A DNA stretch of 64,000 nt. It comes from a virus. Below are positions 16,287 through 25,580 of the stretch, piece by piece. A program made the translations under genes and the position numbers. The notes beneath the pieces were generated by a model that worked only from the letters and a program-made list of their open reading frames with translations, searched no databases and had not been told where the DNA came from. How positions within the stretch are numbered: position 1 is the stretch's first letter; each line of letters opens with the position of its first letter. The stretch spans positions 1 through 64,000 of the IMG/VR virus record IMGVR_UViG_3300032245_000473; one strand, 5' to 3'.

Positions 16287-16927
16287 TGGCATGGTGGCCC
16301 GGAGAGAACCTCCAAGTCTCAGGAGGCAACGTCTTTGTCGGGCCAATGTCCCCACAAGGCAACATTCCTGACTTCCTCAACCTGTTCGGTAACGGCTTCA
16401 CCAGCGCAAGCGCAATCAACGCAGACACCTCATACGTTGCGTTGCCGTTCGATCTCCAGAACTGGACACGCGTGGAACGCGTATGGGGACGCGTACTCAC
16501 CAACACCGCCGTCAGCACCACGCTCACCTACCAGTTCGGCATCTATGACGAAGGCACATGGAACGGCACCACATGGGTGTCCACCCTGCAATGCGCCACA
16601 GCAACCGGCCTCACCCCAGCCAACTTCGGCAACAACAGCACCATCGGTGGCAGCGCACCATTCAGCAGCCCCACGCTGCTAGCACCCGGCGTCTACTACT
16701 TCACTCAACAGATCAGCAACGCCACCGCCACCGGAGCAACCGCCACACCCGGCGCAACCACCGTCGGCAAGAACCGTGTCATGGGAGTCCGTGAAGCCGT
16801 GTTCAACTCCGCACCCAACACGGGCACCGCGATGCCTGCGACGATCACATGGCGCGCACCCGGTTCCATGACATCGACATGGAATCCGGTCACCAACTTC
16901 ACCATCGTTGGAACGGTCGTGACCTAA
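16286..16927 (+). CDS. Fibre/adhesin paralogue 1
   Basis: A 213-residue beta-rich protein, start ATG 16286 in a TAATG overlap. It shares with the next gene the plan: strand-rich N-terminus, FGIYDEG, LLAPGVYYF, VMGVREAVFN, then PATITWRAP near the C-terminus. These look like paralogous lectin-like or fibre-tip domains. The product may be one of a set of interchangeable host-contact proteins. Confidence 0.6.
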   Translation: MAWWPGENLQVSGGNVFVGPMSPQGNIPDFLNLFGNGFTSASAINADTSYVALPFDLQNWTRVERVWGRVLTNTAVSTTLTYQFGIYDEGTWNGTTWVSTLQCATATGLTPANFGNNSTIGGSAPFSSPTLLAPGVYYFTQQISNATATGATATPGATTVGKNRVMGVREAVFNSAPNTGTAMPATITWRAPGSMTSTWNPVTNFTIVGTVVT

Positions 16928-17538
16928 TGCTGTATCCCGTCCCGTATCAGTCACCGGCACCTGTCGTGTTTGGGCCGTTCTCCTCGGACAACATGGGTGA
17001 GTACGCCCTTATCCAGTCGTGGACATGGACCACCGGGACGAGTACACAGAATAATCCGTTTTTGTACGGTATACCGTTTACTTTGCAATCTCCTGTTTTG
17101 GCACAAAGAATATCGGCATCAACCGCTAGTCCGAGTGTCACATATGATTACATCTTTGCCATTTATGATGATCGTGGCGTATTGCAAGCCCAGACACTTG
17201 CATATGGTCTTTCCTCAGGAAATCCACGACCGGGAGGTGGAGCACTCTCAAACGTAACCGCAGGTCTTTTTCCGCTCACCTCGGCTACCACTCTTATGGC
17301 AGGTAATTATTACCTGTCATTTATTGCGTATATGGGAGTGGGAACAGGAGGAACTGGACTAAATGCCGCTTCTACGTCCACACCCATTCAGACCAACGTC
17401 GCTCTCGGCGTGAAAGAAGCCGATGTTGCATGGAATCCGGGTACGTCGACATCACTACCGTCTACCGTGACATGGCGTACACCAACCATCACCCAATGCG
17501 CCCTAGTTCAGATTCAGGGAATCGGGGTGAGCATCTAA
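16927..17538 (+). CDS. Fibre/adhesin paralogue 2, low GC
   Basis: A 203-residue protein with the same plan as its upstream neighbour: FAIYDDRG, LMAGNYYLSF, VALGVKEADVAWN, PSTVTWRTPTI. Its DNA is clearly AT-richer (about 42% GC over 17041-17220 by hand count) than the paralogue (about 58% at 16501-16560), which suggests recent acquisition or swapping. TAATG junctions on both sides keep it in the operon. Confidence 0.6.
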   Translation: MLYPVPYQSPAPVVFGPFSSDNMGEYALIQSWTWTTGTSTQNNPFLYGIPFTLQSPVLAQRISASTASPSVTYDYIFAIYDDRGVLQAQTLAYGLSSGNPRPGGGALSNVTAGLFPLTSATTLMAGNYYLSFIAYMGVGTGGTGLNAASTSTPIQTNVALGVKEADVAWNPGTSTSLPSTVTWRTPTITQCALVQIQGIGVSI

Positions 17539-18116
17539 TGGACTTCCCCGGAATTTGGGTACAGCCCCTTATGGTATCCACAATGGGGCGTTATGGCACG
17601 CTAGAACCTGCCATGTCGATGCTAAACGGCCCTGTCTTACCCGCAAGCGGAACATTCGGGGCTGCTACGGGTGACGCTGTTCTAGCACCGTTCACCATCC
17701 CCGGCCCATGCCTCATCTCGTCAATGTGGTGGTACAACGGCACCACCTCAGCAGGAAACATCGACGTAGGCATCTACACGGTCAACACGGGCGGCACCAC
17801 CGTCACCCGGCTTTGCTCCACGGGTGCAGTCGCACAAGGCACCGTCAGCATCTTGCAATCTGCCAACATCACCGCAGGCAACATCCGGTTAGAACCGGGC
17901 ACCTACTATTTGGCGATTGCCAACTCGTCTACCGGAACCTTATTCGGGAGAGTCGTCCCAACAACAGCGGCCAACGCACAGTATGCGTTCGGTTGGCAGA
18001 CAGCAGCAACAAGCGGCGGCACAGGCACCCTCGCCACCACCCTTACCGCAGCCACATGGACAGGACTACGGTATCCCGTGTTCGGGTTCAGCCGCCTGCC
18101 GTCCGGTCAATACTAA
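17538..18116 (+). CDS. Fibre/adhesin paralogue 3
   Basis: A 192-residue protein starting MDFPGIWVQPLMVSTMGRY. It is clearly paralogous to the next gene, which starts MDFPGEWVQPLMISSLGRY, and shares with it NIDVGIYTVN, GTYYLAI and WTGLRYPVFGFSR at matching places. Beta-rich throughout. Likely a small host-contact or virion-surface protein. Confidence 0.65.
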   Translation: MDFPGIWVQPLMVSTMGRYGTLEPAMSMLNGPVLPASGTFGAATGDAVLAPFTIPGPCLISSMWWYNGTTSAGNIDVGIYTVNTGGTTVTRLCSTGAVAQGTVSILQSANITAGNIRLEPGTYYLAIANSSTGTLFGRVVPTTAANAQYAFGWQTAATSGGTGTLATTLTAATWTGLRYPVFGFSRLPSGQY

Positions 18117-18119
18117 GGT
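18114..18119 (+). promoter_or_regulatory. Candidate leaderless -10 element (TAAGGT)
   Basis: TAAGGT lies exactly 6 nt before ATG 18126. The AAGG inside it could also act as a weak ribosome binding site, so this case is ambiguous. Confidence 0.25.
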
Positions 18120-18125
18120 TGCGGC

Positions 18126-18683
18126 ATGGACTTCCCCGGTGAATGGGTACAGCCCTTGATGATCTCGTCATTGGGCCGGTACAGCAACTTCGGCCTCTCC
18201 TACACCGCCCTGTCTGCTCCTGCCGCACCCGCATCCGGTGCCATGCAATCCGTCAACGGGCAAACCTGCCTCATTGGTTTCACACTTCCCGGCCCGTACA
18301 CCATCCGCGCCTTCTGGGTTTACAACGGTGCCACCGTCAGCGGCAACATCGACCTCGGCATCTACGTCACCAATCCCGGCCAAACCACCCTCAGCCGCAT
18401 CCTGTCCACAGGCGCAACCGCCCAGTCAGGCGGCAGCACGGTGCAAACCGTAACCTGCACTGCCACCCGTCTAGACCGTGGCACCTACTACATGGCGTTG
18501 ACCGCATCCGCTTCTGCGGCCACGTTCTTCAGTATCACCCCGACGTTTGCGTTGGCTGGCGGCATGGGTTGCCACATTGCGACCACCGCAGGCTCGCTGC
18601 CGACCACGATCACACCGGCCACATGGGGGCTGCCCACCTATCGCATCCCGTGGATGGGTTTCTCTAGGAACACGACGATATGA
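18126..18683 (+). CDS. Fibre/adhesin paralogue 4
   Basis: A 185-residue paralogue of the preceding gene: MDFPGEWVQPLMISS, NIDLGIYVTN, GTYYMAL and TYRIPWMGFSR align with its motifs. The tandem copies are well diverged between these anchor motifs, as expected for diversifying surface proteins. Its stop overlaps the next start (ATGA). Confidence 0.65.
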   Translation: MDFPGEWVQPLMISSLGRYSNFGLSYTALSAPAAPASGAMQSVNGQTCLIGFTLPGPYTIRAFWVYNGATVSGNIDLGIYVTNPGQTTLSRILSTGATAQSGGSTVQTVTCTATRLDRGTYYMALTASASAATFFSITPTFALAGGMGCHIATTAGSLPTTITPATWGLPTYRIPWMGFSRNTTI

Positions 18684-19957
18684 GGGGTTACTCAACTCGC
18701 ACATTCGTTGTTATTGTCATTGGCACACCGTCAGTCGGTACAGCCGCTGTCACCCTCCAGAACGCCACCTCAGCCGCTAGCGGCGGCGTCACCATTACCG
18801 GCAGCGCAGCCGTCACGCTCACCAACCAGTTCGCTACCGCAACCGCACAAGAAATCTTTGCGGCGTCAGGTGCTCAAACGCTGGCCTCGCAAACCGGCAG
18901 CGGCACCGGCCTAGAAACCATCGCAGGTGCAGGTTCACAAAACCTGACCGGCGCAAACTCACAAGCCTCGGGCACCGTCACCTCCGCAGTCACCATCACC
19001 GGCAGCGGCTCTCCCACCCTTGGGAACTTCACCTCTACTGCGACCGGCACCTCCGCAGTCACCATCACCGGCACCGGCTCCCCAACCCTCGGGAACTTCA
19101 CTTCCACCGCAACCGGCACCGCTACTTCCGCCTCCGCCATTACATTTACGGCTGCTGGATCGTCGTCTTCCTCGGGAACACTTTCCGCACTAGTTGAACA
19201 CACCGCCTCTCTTTCCGGTTCGGCGGTCAGTACCGGGGCAATTACCGCACTAGTTGAACACACCGCCTCGCTCTCGGGCGCATCGACCACAACGGGGACC
19301 CTCACCGCATCGGTCGAACACATTGTCTCCTCTGCTGGATCGGCGGTTGGCAACGGAACAATTGCTGCACTAGTCGAACACATCGCCTCACTTCTGGGGG
19401 CCTCGACAACTTCTGGCGCTGCTTCCTTCACGTCTGGCACTGTCATTTCCCATACCGCCGTATTGAATGGTTCTAGTGGTTCCGCTGGATCATCCACCGT
19501 CTCCGTAGAACACGTCGTCACGATGGCCGCTGTTTCTGTGGCAGCGGGAACGGCGGCGCTGGTGGTTTCTCGCCAGTGGACGGCAAGTGGTTCCAGCCTT
19601 ACCGCAGGAACTGTCACAGCCTCCCCTGCGGTGCAAATCTCGTTCACCGCACAAGGCCAGTCACAGACTTCCGGCACTATCAAGACAAAGGCAAATGTTG
19701 CCAACATCTTGTGGGCCATTCCCACCAAGTACACGGCCAAGAAATGGAGTGGGTCTGCTTGGGTGGTTAGTCCGCTGGAGCGCCCCTTGTCCTACGCCCC
19801 TACGGGGAGTTGGTCCACAGAGAAAGTGTGGAACGGTACAGAATGGGTGGCTACTCTTCCCTCAAAGACACCCGCTGAACCGTCGGGAACTTGGGCGGTC
19901 AAGCGCAAGTGGAACGGAACCGAGTGGGAAGTACTGAGCCGTGAGTGGGTTTCGTAG
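18680..19957 (+). CDS. Repeat-rich fibre protein
   Basis: A 425-residue Ser/Thr/Ala/Gly-rich fibre. Two 23-residue repeats (about 102-147, SAVTITG...GNFTSTATGT) are followed by four 20-residue repeats (about 170-249) with the core ALVEHTASLSG. The C-terminal 70 residues change character, with three W-x-G-x-x-W units (WSGSAWVV, WNGTEWVA, WNGTEWEV) like a small tip or attachment domain. Start ATG overlaps the previous stop. Probably an elongated virion fibre. Confidence 0.65.
   Translation: MRGYSTRTFVVIVIGTPSVGTAAVTLQNATSAASGGVTITGSAAVTLTNQFATATAQEIFAASGAQTLASQTGSGTGLETIAGAGSQNLTGANSQASGTVTSAVTITGSGSPTLGNFTSTATGTSAVTITGTGSPTLGNFTSTATGTATSASAITFTAAGSSSSSGTLSALVEHTASLSGSAVSTGAITALVEHTASLSGASTTTGTLTASVEHIVSSAGSAVGNGTIAALVEHIASLLGASTTSGAASFTSGTVISHTAVLNGSSGSAGSSTVSVEHVVTMAAVSVAAGTAALVVSRQWTASGSSLTAGTVTASPAVQISFTAQGQSQTSGTIKTKANVANILWAIPTKYTAKKWSGSAWVVSPLERPLSYAPTGSWSTEKVWNGTEWVATLPSKTPAEPSGTWAVKRKWNGTEWEVLSREWVS
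18983..19120 (+). repeat. Tandem 69-nt repeat, two copies, in fibre gene
   Basis: Two in-frame copies (18983-19051 and 19052-19120) each encode SAVTITG(S/T)GSPTLGNFTS followed by TATGT. They differ only at a few third positions and one residue. Confidence 0.7.
19187..19426 (+). repeat. Tandem 60-nt repeat, four copies, in fibre gene
   Basis: GCACTAGTTGAACAC-type blocks recur at 19187, 19247, 19307 and 19367, an exact 60-nt period, encoding ALVEHTASLSG-like units. A weaker copy (SVEHVV) follows near 19500. Such repeats can change fibre length by recombination. Confidence 0.75.
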
Positions 19958-19985
19958 TAATCTTGCCTCATAGGAGGGTATGACA

Positions 19986-20915
19986 ATGCCGGGTGCAACG
20001 CTTCCGAGTACTGACTCGCTGGTCACTTGGACCGACAACACTGATAACTGGCGAGCGCAAGATGCTGACTTCCTTCAGCGGCGGTCCATTCTTCGGTTCT
20101 CAACATCGTCGGCAAAGATCACGGCCCTCGGGCCGTCGCTGTCGATCCCCTCGCCGTCCGCCGGTCAGGCAGTGTTTGTCTCTCAGACAAACTCTCTGGA
20201 ATACCTTGACTCCACTTCTACGTGGCGAACTGTCAATGCATTCAAGAACGCCACGTTTGATGACACCAGCACTTCTTTCGGTGTCCGCCTTAGCAGTGAC
20301 GCTACTAACCCTTTGACACTGGAGTCGGGGAAGGTTGTGTTGGGTTCCAACCGTGGTCTTGTTGTTACCGGCTCTTCCGTGCAGATCAAGACCGGTTCCG
20401 CAACTGCTACGTTGACCACGAACAGCACGACTTTGCTGTTTGATACCCCCATTTCAGTTCCTTCTGCCTCACTAGGTGCGGTGACAGCGACCGGTGTAAA
20501 CGCTGGGTCGGGGGCGGTTTCGTCGGGAACACTCTCCGTCACAGGACAGGCCACCGTTGGATCGCTGACAAGCGGGGCTACAACGCTCGGAACAACCACG
20601 GCTGCGTCGGTATCCGCCGCCAACCTGACCGCTACCACACTGCTCACGGCTACCACGGGGAGACTGGGGCAGTTGGAAATGTCCTACTCCGCCTCTACCG
20701 GGTCGTCCATTGCGCCGATTGGCTCCACTGTTTGCAACGTACGGTTCCTCTCCAACGAGGTCACAGTGGCAGGTAACAAGATCACTCTCGCTCCTACATC
20801 TGCAACTACGGCAGTACTTCACGGCAATGGGCTGCCCTTTGCGACCGTGCTGGTGTCAACTGTTACCCCCGTTGCAGCGCAGTATCCCGAGGGAACTATC
20901 TGGGTACAGCCGTGA
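19986..20915 (+). CDS. Fibre-like protein
   Basis: A 309-residue Ser/Thr/Gly-rich protein with hexapeptide-like beta repeats in the middle (GAVTATGVNAGSGAVSSGTL and following) typical of long beta-helical fibre shafts. The C-terminus is compact (TVAGNKITLAPTSATTAVL, YPEGTIWVQP). ATG 19986 is chosen over 19980 because the TAGGAGGG site is then 8 nt away. It is coupled to the next gene (GTGA). Confidence 0.65.
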   Translation: MPGATLPSTDSLVTWTDNTDNWRAQDADFLQRRSILRFSTSSAKITALGPSLSIPSPSAGQAVFVSQTNSLEYLDSTSTWRTVNAFKNATFDDTSTSFGVRLSSDATNPLTLESGKVVLGSNRGLVVTGSSVQIKTGSATATLTTNSTTLLFDTPISVPSASLGAVTATGVNAGSGAVSSGTLSVTGQATVGSLTSGATTLGTTTAASVSAANLTATTLLTATTGRLGQLEMSYSASTGSSIAPIGSTVCNVRFLSNEVTVAGNKITLAPTSATTAVLHGNGLPFATVLVSTVTPVAAQYPEGTIWVQP

Positions 20916-22522
20916 CCGGTATTTACCGCAATTATGGGGGTGACTGGATTGCCGTAGCAGACGGCTCACTTCTGTACAGGGACCGAGTCCCTGATAGGTA
21001 CCGACCTCTTCTTCCGGGTACCTCTCCCCCGACATCCCTTGTTTCAAGTTTCCCGACTCGCCCCCTGTTCGTTACGCCGAGGAAGGTGTACGTACGGAGT
21101 TCTGGGGATAACCCGGTATGGATTGACACCGGTTACAAGTGGGCGTTGGCTAAACCCGGTACCCCATTGCTGAGGGTGGTAACTGAACAATCGCCCGGAG
21201 CCATGACCGTCCTTGGCGTGACATGGGCTGATTCCACGCAGGGAGTCGCCCCTACTGAGTACTGGGTGACCCTGTATGACTCCGCAGGCACGCTCATCCA
21301 GCGAAAGAGTGTTCTCTACGTTGAGAGGCCCATCGTTTCCAGCGAGCCATACAACAACTCCGTAGAGTTCTCGCTGTCCTTTGCTTTCGACACCAATTAC
21401 TACGTTGACGTAACTTCCGTCCGAACAGGGTTTACCAACGTCAAGAGTGCGCCCACCAAGTTCCGCACAGGGCACCCGGCTGTAACTGGCTCTCAGGCTG
21501 TGTACGGATGGGGCGCAGAAACTTCCACTCACCCCACGTTGCTGGCGACGACTTCCCAGCAGGATTCCACTCACTCAGGAAGTTCCGCCGTGGATTCCAG
21601 CGTGGACCTCACCGCCCTGTTCAGTAGTTGGGTATCCGATTACCACACTGCCAGTACAAGTTCTTCTAAGCCTCATACCTTCTGGGAAGGGATCAACTTC
21701 ACCATCCCTACCAGTACCGGGAAGTTGACCAAGATTCAGGTCATTGCTGATCCTGCTCAGACCATGTATCTCGGACTCAATAAGAACGGGTCTTGGCTCG
21801 GCGCTATCACCCCCGCCTCGGCAGGTATCGCAACTACGGGATACCGAAACACCGGTTACGGGGAGATTCTGAACCACACTCATGCCGCCGTTCACGCCGA
21901 TCACACCACAAATATCAAGGTGTTCGACGTGTCGTCGTTTGCCTTGGAGTTCAAGGACATTGAGAAGTTCTCACTGGCAGTTACGAACTTCATCGCTCTC
22001 GGCTCCATCGGCGGCTCGGCCGGTACTCCGGTAACGACGACCATTACTCCTGCTGTTCCGTCTGTGAATATCCCGACGAACGCTCAGATTATGGTCTTCA
22101 ACGCCCAGTACAACAACCCTCACGTGCAGTTCTACAACCCAACCACTGCTTCGTATGTAATGAACTCACAGGGTCTGATCGTGACCGCCCCGGTTACCTA
22201 CATCTCCGGGTACCGGCCCGCCACCAATGCTACGAAGGACTTGGTTCGTTGGGAAAGGATCACGAACCCGTCGACCTACCACTTGAGTTCCAACGGGTCA
22301 GTTACCTCTGTTTCCCTTGCCTCGTATCGCGCATGGCTGAACAAGGCGGGATCAGCGGCAGTCACTTCTACTACTTATGTAGGCGGGTCGCCCCCAACGC
22401 CAACATGGCGTGCCCGGATTCAGGATGTCACGCTCTTCTACCAGCCCTACACAATCATCCGTTATGACACTGTGATAGTGACGCCATCTGTGGCTGTAGA
22501 AATCGGCCCGGACGCTTGGTAA
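20912..22522 (+). CDS. Large fibre/adhesin protein
   Basis: A 536-residue beta-rich protein. The first 70 residues resemble an attachment segment (MTGIYRNYGGDWIAVADGSL), and residues about 85-190 look like a fibronectin type III-like domain (TVLGVTWADSTQGVAPTEYW, VDVTSVRTGF). Later parts hold long beta stretches with repeated TYxSGYRP and W-rich segments. It ends the fibre block. Probable host-contact protein; no enzymatic motif seen. Confidence 0.6.
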   Translation: MTGIYRNYGGDWIAVADGSLLYRDRVPDRYRPLLPGTSPPTSLVSSFPTRPLFVTPRKVYVRSSGDNPVWIDTGYKWALAKPGTPLLRVVTEQSPGAMTVLGVTWADSTQGVAPTEYWVTLYDSAGTLIQRKSVLYVERPIVSSEPYNNSVEFSLSFAFDTNYYVDVTSVRTGFTNVKSAPTKFRTGHPAVTGSQAVYGWGAETSTHPTLLATTSQQDSTHSGSSAVDSSVDLTALFSSWVSDYHTASTSSSKPHTFWEGINFTIPTSTGKLTKIQVIADPAQTMYLGLNKNGSWLGAITPASAGIATTGYRNTGYGEILNHTHAAVHADHTTNIKVFDVSSFALEFKDIEKFSLAVTNFIALGSIGGSAGTPVTTTITPAVPSVNIPTNAQIMVFNAQYNNPHVQFYNPTTASYVMNSQGLIVTAPVTYISGYRPATNATKDLVRWERITNPSTYHLSSNGSVTSVSLASYRAWLNKAGSAAVTSTTYVGGSPPTPTWRARIQDVTLFYQPYTIIRYDTVIVTPSVAVEIGPDAW

Positions 22523-22605
22523 TGACACATTGCCAACCAGCGATGGGGTACGATAAGCCCACTGCTGGATGAGCGTCCAGTGGTTACATCTGCACAGGAG
22601 GAACG

Positions 22606-22989
22606 GTGGCCGAAGGCTTCCGCATCGAAGCATCATGGCTTGATGCACTCGACCGTTATGTCGAGGGCCTGAAGGAAGACGCTGCCGCTGCCGCCGAATC
22701 TGCTGCGGAATTCACACACGATGCCGTGATCTCGTACGCTCAGTCCAAGCCTGCATGGGTTGGGTTGGCCGACAACATTCAGAAATGGTCGGTTGACGGA
22801 CGACTGATGGTCGGATTCCTCGGGAATGAGATGGCCTCGCAGGCCGAAGCCTTGGAGTACGGCGACCTGACCACTCCCCCCGACTCGCTCTTCCGCACCA
22901 TGGACCACATCGCCATCATGGCGCAGGACCATTTCAACACCGCTATGCAGGCACGTAGGCCCATCGTCATTCCGGGGGTCAAGGTATGA
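22606..22989 (+). CDS. Tail completion protein candidate (HK97 gp10-like)
   Basis: A 127-residue protein with an N-terminal amphipathic helix (RYVEGLKEDAAAAAESAAEF), then SYAQSKPAWVGLADNIQKW and ALEYGDLTTPPDSLFRTM. The order helix, 'W' region, then 'AE-LEYG---PP---R' is like HK97 gp10-type head-tail joining proteins. It precedes the tail genes, the usual place. GTG start behind AGGAGGAACG. Confidence 0.5.
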   Translation: MAEGFRIEASWLDALDRYVEGLKEDAAAAAESAAEFTHDAVISYAQSKPAWVGLADNIQKWSVDGRLMVGFLGNEMASQAEALEYGDLTTPPDSLFRTMDHIAIMAQDHFNTAMQARRPIVIPGVKV

Positions 22990-23837
22990 GCGGTGTTCGC
23001 GCACCGATGCTTGGCACCCCCGATATGGCCACCCATACGGGGTTCATCTTGGCCGAGGACGCTGCCCTGCATACCTACCTATCGGGTCTTGAAGTGCCCA
23101 ACCGCCCCGGAGACTCAAAGATGACCGAGGTTGGCGTGTGGTTCCGCTTCCCTGAGGGTGAGCGGGCCATCAAGTACCCCTTCATCACCATCGACCTCAT
23201 CGACGTTTCCCCGGCCTATGAGTTGTGGACGAGCGAATACATCATGTCCACGGACGGGTTGTACCAGCCTTCGGTCAGTCCCACGATGCCTGTTCCCGAC
23301 GCCAACATGAACTTGGACGTGAGGAACTTCCTACCCTTCAAACTGACGTATCAAGTTTCTGTGCATTGCCGATCCTCTCTGCACGACCGGTACTTGATGA
23401 GCCATTTCTTCACTGACGTGTTCCCTCCCCGCCCCTTCTGGATGGGAGTGGACGCTGACAACACGTGGAGGCGCGTCGAACTGGTGGACTCAGCACAGGC
23501 TGACCTCATGGAAACTACTGAAAGTGGTAACAAGCGCATCTTCCGCAAGGTCTACACCATCAGCATGTTGGCGGAAGTCCCGCAGGAGTCGATCCGTCAG
23601 GCTTGGCAGGTGCTGCGTGTCTACACCCCCATCGTGGATCGTTCCTACGTGGACGACTTTCTCTACAACGTCCTTACCTACCCGAATACTGGGGAGAGCG
23701 TCTTGGGCTTGCCCGATTCTGTCCCGTCTGATTTCCGCGAGCGCCATGGCGAGTACGCCACTGCAATTGCTGACTTCGCCCACGTCTATCCCTCTACCGC
23801 TTCTGCCACTGCTTTAGCATCGGCAGCGAATTCGTAA
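22986..23837 (+). CDS. Tail terminator/completion candidate
   Basis: A 283-residue soluble protein coupled to the previous gene (ATGA) and lying 68 bp before the sheath gene. A mixed alpha/beta core contains YPFITIDLIDVSPAYEL near 60-76, LPFKLTYQVSVHCRS near 115-129 and KVYTISMLAEVPQE near 189-202. In contractile phages the gene just before the sheath is often the tail terminator; I infer that here from position and from the strand pattern. Confidence 0.5.
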   Translation: MSGVRAPMLGTPDMATHTGFILAEDAALHTYLSGLEVPNRPGDSKMTEVGVWFRFPEGERAIKYPFITIDLIDVSPAYELWTSEYIMSTDGLYQPSVSPTMPVPDANMNLDVRNFLPFKLTYQVSVHCRSSLHDRYLMSHFFTDVFPPRPFWMGVDADNTWRRVELVDSAQADLMETTESGNKRIFRKVYTISMLAEVPQESIRQAWQVLRVYTPIVDRSYVDDFLYNVLTYPNTGESVLGLPDSVPSDFRERHGEYATAIADFAHVYPSTASATALASAANS

Positions 23838-23905
23838 CGCCGTCTGGCTCGTAACACTCCCCCGTTTACCCCATCGTTTCCACGTCTACAAAGGGAGTCC
23901 CCTAA

Positions 23906-25564
23906 ATGCCGCTTCTTTACCGCCGCCCCGGCGTCTACCTTGAGGAGAGTTTGCTCTCGTCAGCAGGTGATGTCTCCAACGCAACCAGTGTCGCCGTCTT
24001 CGTCGGTGCCGCTCCTAAGGGTCCGTTCAACTCGGGCAACATTCCTGTGCCTGTCCGTATCGAAACGTGGGGCGACTATGTCGCTCAGTTCGGCGGGTTT
24101 GATCCCGTTCCGACCAACACGTCCGGTGTCTGGGCCAAGTCGTACCTTCCCTACGCCGTGTACTCGTACCTCCAGAATGGTGGCCGTACGGCGTATGTCG
24201 TCCGCTCGGTTTCGGCCTCGCTGAACGGTGCCGCATCATCCAAGGTCGTGACTGGTGTGCAGTTCAGCAATGGCACGACTGCTGGCAACGCCTTCACCAT
24301 TTCGGCCAAGAGTGCCGGTGTGTGGGGCAACCGCCTGTCGTACACGCTGCGTATCTCGTCCACCGTTCCTTCAGCGGCTCCGTACACCGAAGTGCTGTAC
24401 ACCCTCCAGATTCTGCTTACCACCAACGGTGTTACCGAGATTGTGGACACCTTCAATGTGTCCGCTGCTGGCACCGTCTCTGGGGTCCCGCTGCTGGCTG
24501 ATGCCGTCAATGACCCGGTTCGTGGCAGCACCTATGTAACGGTGTCGAACGTCCGCACTGACATTGTTCCCACCGAGGCTTTGACCGCTGTGGCGCTGAC
24601 TGGCGGTACTGACCCGAACCTTCCCGGGGCCAGCGAATTGCGTGATTCGGCCATCAAGTCAGTTCCGCAGTTGGAAGGTCCGCTGATCCTCAACATCTCT
24701 GGATACATCAGCAACCAGAACAGCGTCAACACCTCTGACTGGGCTAGCAACTACATCGGTGCGACCTGCTCCAGCAGCGATTTCAGCGACCGTCAGGACG
24801 TGTTCGTCGTCAACGACAACTGCACCCCTCGTCTTTCTGGCGTCACATCCTTGGCGTACGCAACGTCCATGCAAAGCACCTCGGCCTTGGGAGCCAATTC
24901 GGGAGATTCGTACTGCGCTTCCTACGGGCCGTGGCTGCTGATCAACGACCCGGTGAAGTCCACCACCATCACCGCTATCCCGCCGGGAGGTGCGGTGATC
25001 GGAATGATGGCCCGCATCGACGCAACCATCGGTGTGTGGCGCGCACCGGCCGGTGTGGTTGCTGGACTGAACAACGTGGTTGGCGTTCAGACAAAGTTCA
25101 GCGATAGCGAACTGGGAACCCTGAACAATGCCAACGTCAACATCATCCGTCCGGTGACCGGCGCAGGTATCGCAGTGATGGGTGCCCGTACCCGGAAGTC
25201 GTACAACGCTGACCGTTATGTGTCGGCCCGCCGTACCCTCATCTACATCCGTGAAATCATGCGGCGGTCGACCCAGTACGCCGTCTTTGAGAACAACGAC
25301 AGCCGCTTGTGGTCGTCGCTTCGGATGACCGCAGACCGCATCCTCCGCCCCATCTGGGAAGCAGGCGGCTTGCGGGGAGCGAACGCTGCTCAGGCGTACT
25401 ACATCCGTTGCGACGAGACGACCAACACCACGGCAGTCATTCAGGCTGGCGAGGTCCGCATGGAAATCGGTGTGGCCTTGGAGTACCCCGCTGAGTTCGT
25501 GATCATTCGCGTGTCGCAGTTTGACCGCAGCCAGACCACCACCGAAGTCACCACGACCAACTGA
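23906..25564 (+). CDS. Tail sheath protein
   Basis: A 552-residue contractile sheath subunit. The start LLYRRPGVYLEESLLSS is the typical sheath N-terminus, followed by SVAVFVGAAPKGPFN and WGDYVAQFGGF. The C-terminal domain that interlocks subunits is clear from about 420 on: RRTLIYIREIMRRSTQYAVFE, LRPIWEAGGLRG, IEVGVALEYPAE-like YPAEFVIIRV. The sheath shortens and drives the tube through the host envelope. Codon use indicates high expression. Confidence 0.9.
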   Translation: MPLLYRRPGVYLEESLLSSAGDVSNATSVAVFVGAAPKGPFNSGNIPVPVRIETWGDYVAQFGGFDPVPTNTSGVWAKSYLPYAVYSYLQNGGRTAYVVRSVSASLNGAASSKVVTGVQFSNGTTAGNAFTISAKSAGVWGNRLSYTLRISSTVPSAAPYTEVLYTLQILLTTNGVTEIVDTFNVSAAGTVSGVPLLADAVNDPVRGSTYVTVSNVRTDIVPTEALTAVALTGGTDPNLPGASELRDSAIKSVPQLEGPLILNISGYISNQNSVNTSDWASNYIGATCSSSDFSDRQDVFVVNDNCTPRLSGVTSLAYATSMQSTSALGANSGDSYCASYGPWLLINDPVKSTTITAIPPGGAVIGMMARIDATIGVWRAPAGVVAGLNNVVGVQTKFSDSELGTLNNANVNIIRPVTGAGIAVMGARTRKSYNADRYVSARRTLIYIREIMRRSTQYAVFENNDSRLWSSLRMTADRILRPIWEAGGLRGANAAQAYYIRCDETTNTTAVIQAGEVRMEIGVALEYPAEFVIIRVSQFDRSQTTTEVTTTN

Positions 25565-25580
25565 TCCGTAGGAGGAAATC

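Noticed and set aside
18874-19740. 288-codon minus-strand frame over the repeat fibre gene
   Set aside because: It copies the repeats in antisense and has only Val/Pro/Ala/Glu low-complexity sequence.
22530-22554. Promoter TTGCCA ... TACGAT before the tail operon
   Set aside because: The spacer is only 13 nt; no better -35 was found, though TACGAT itself may still be a -10.
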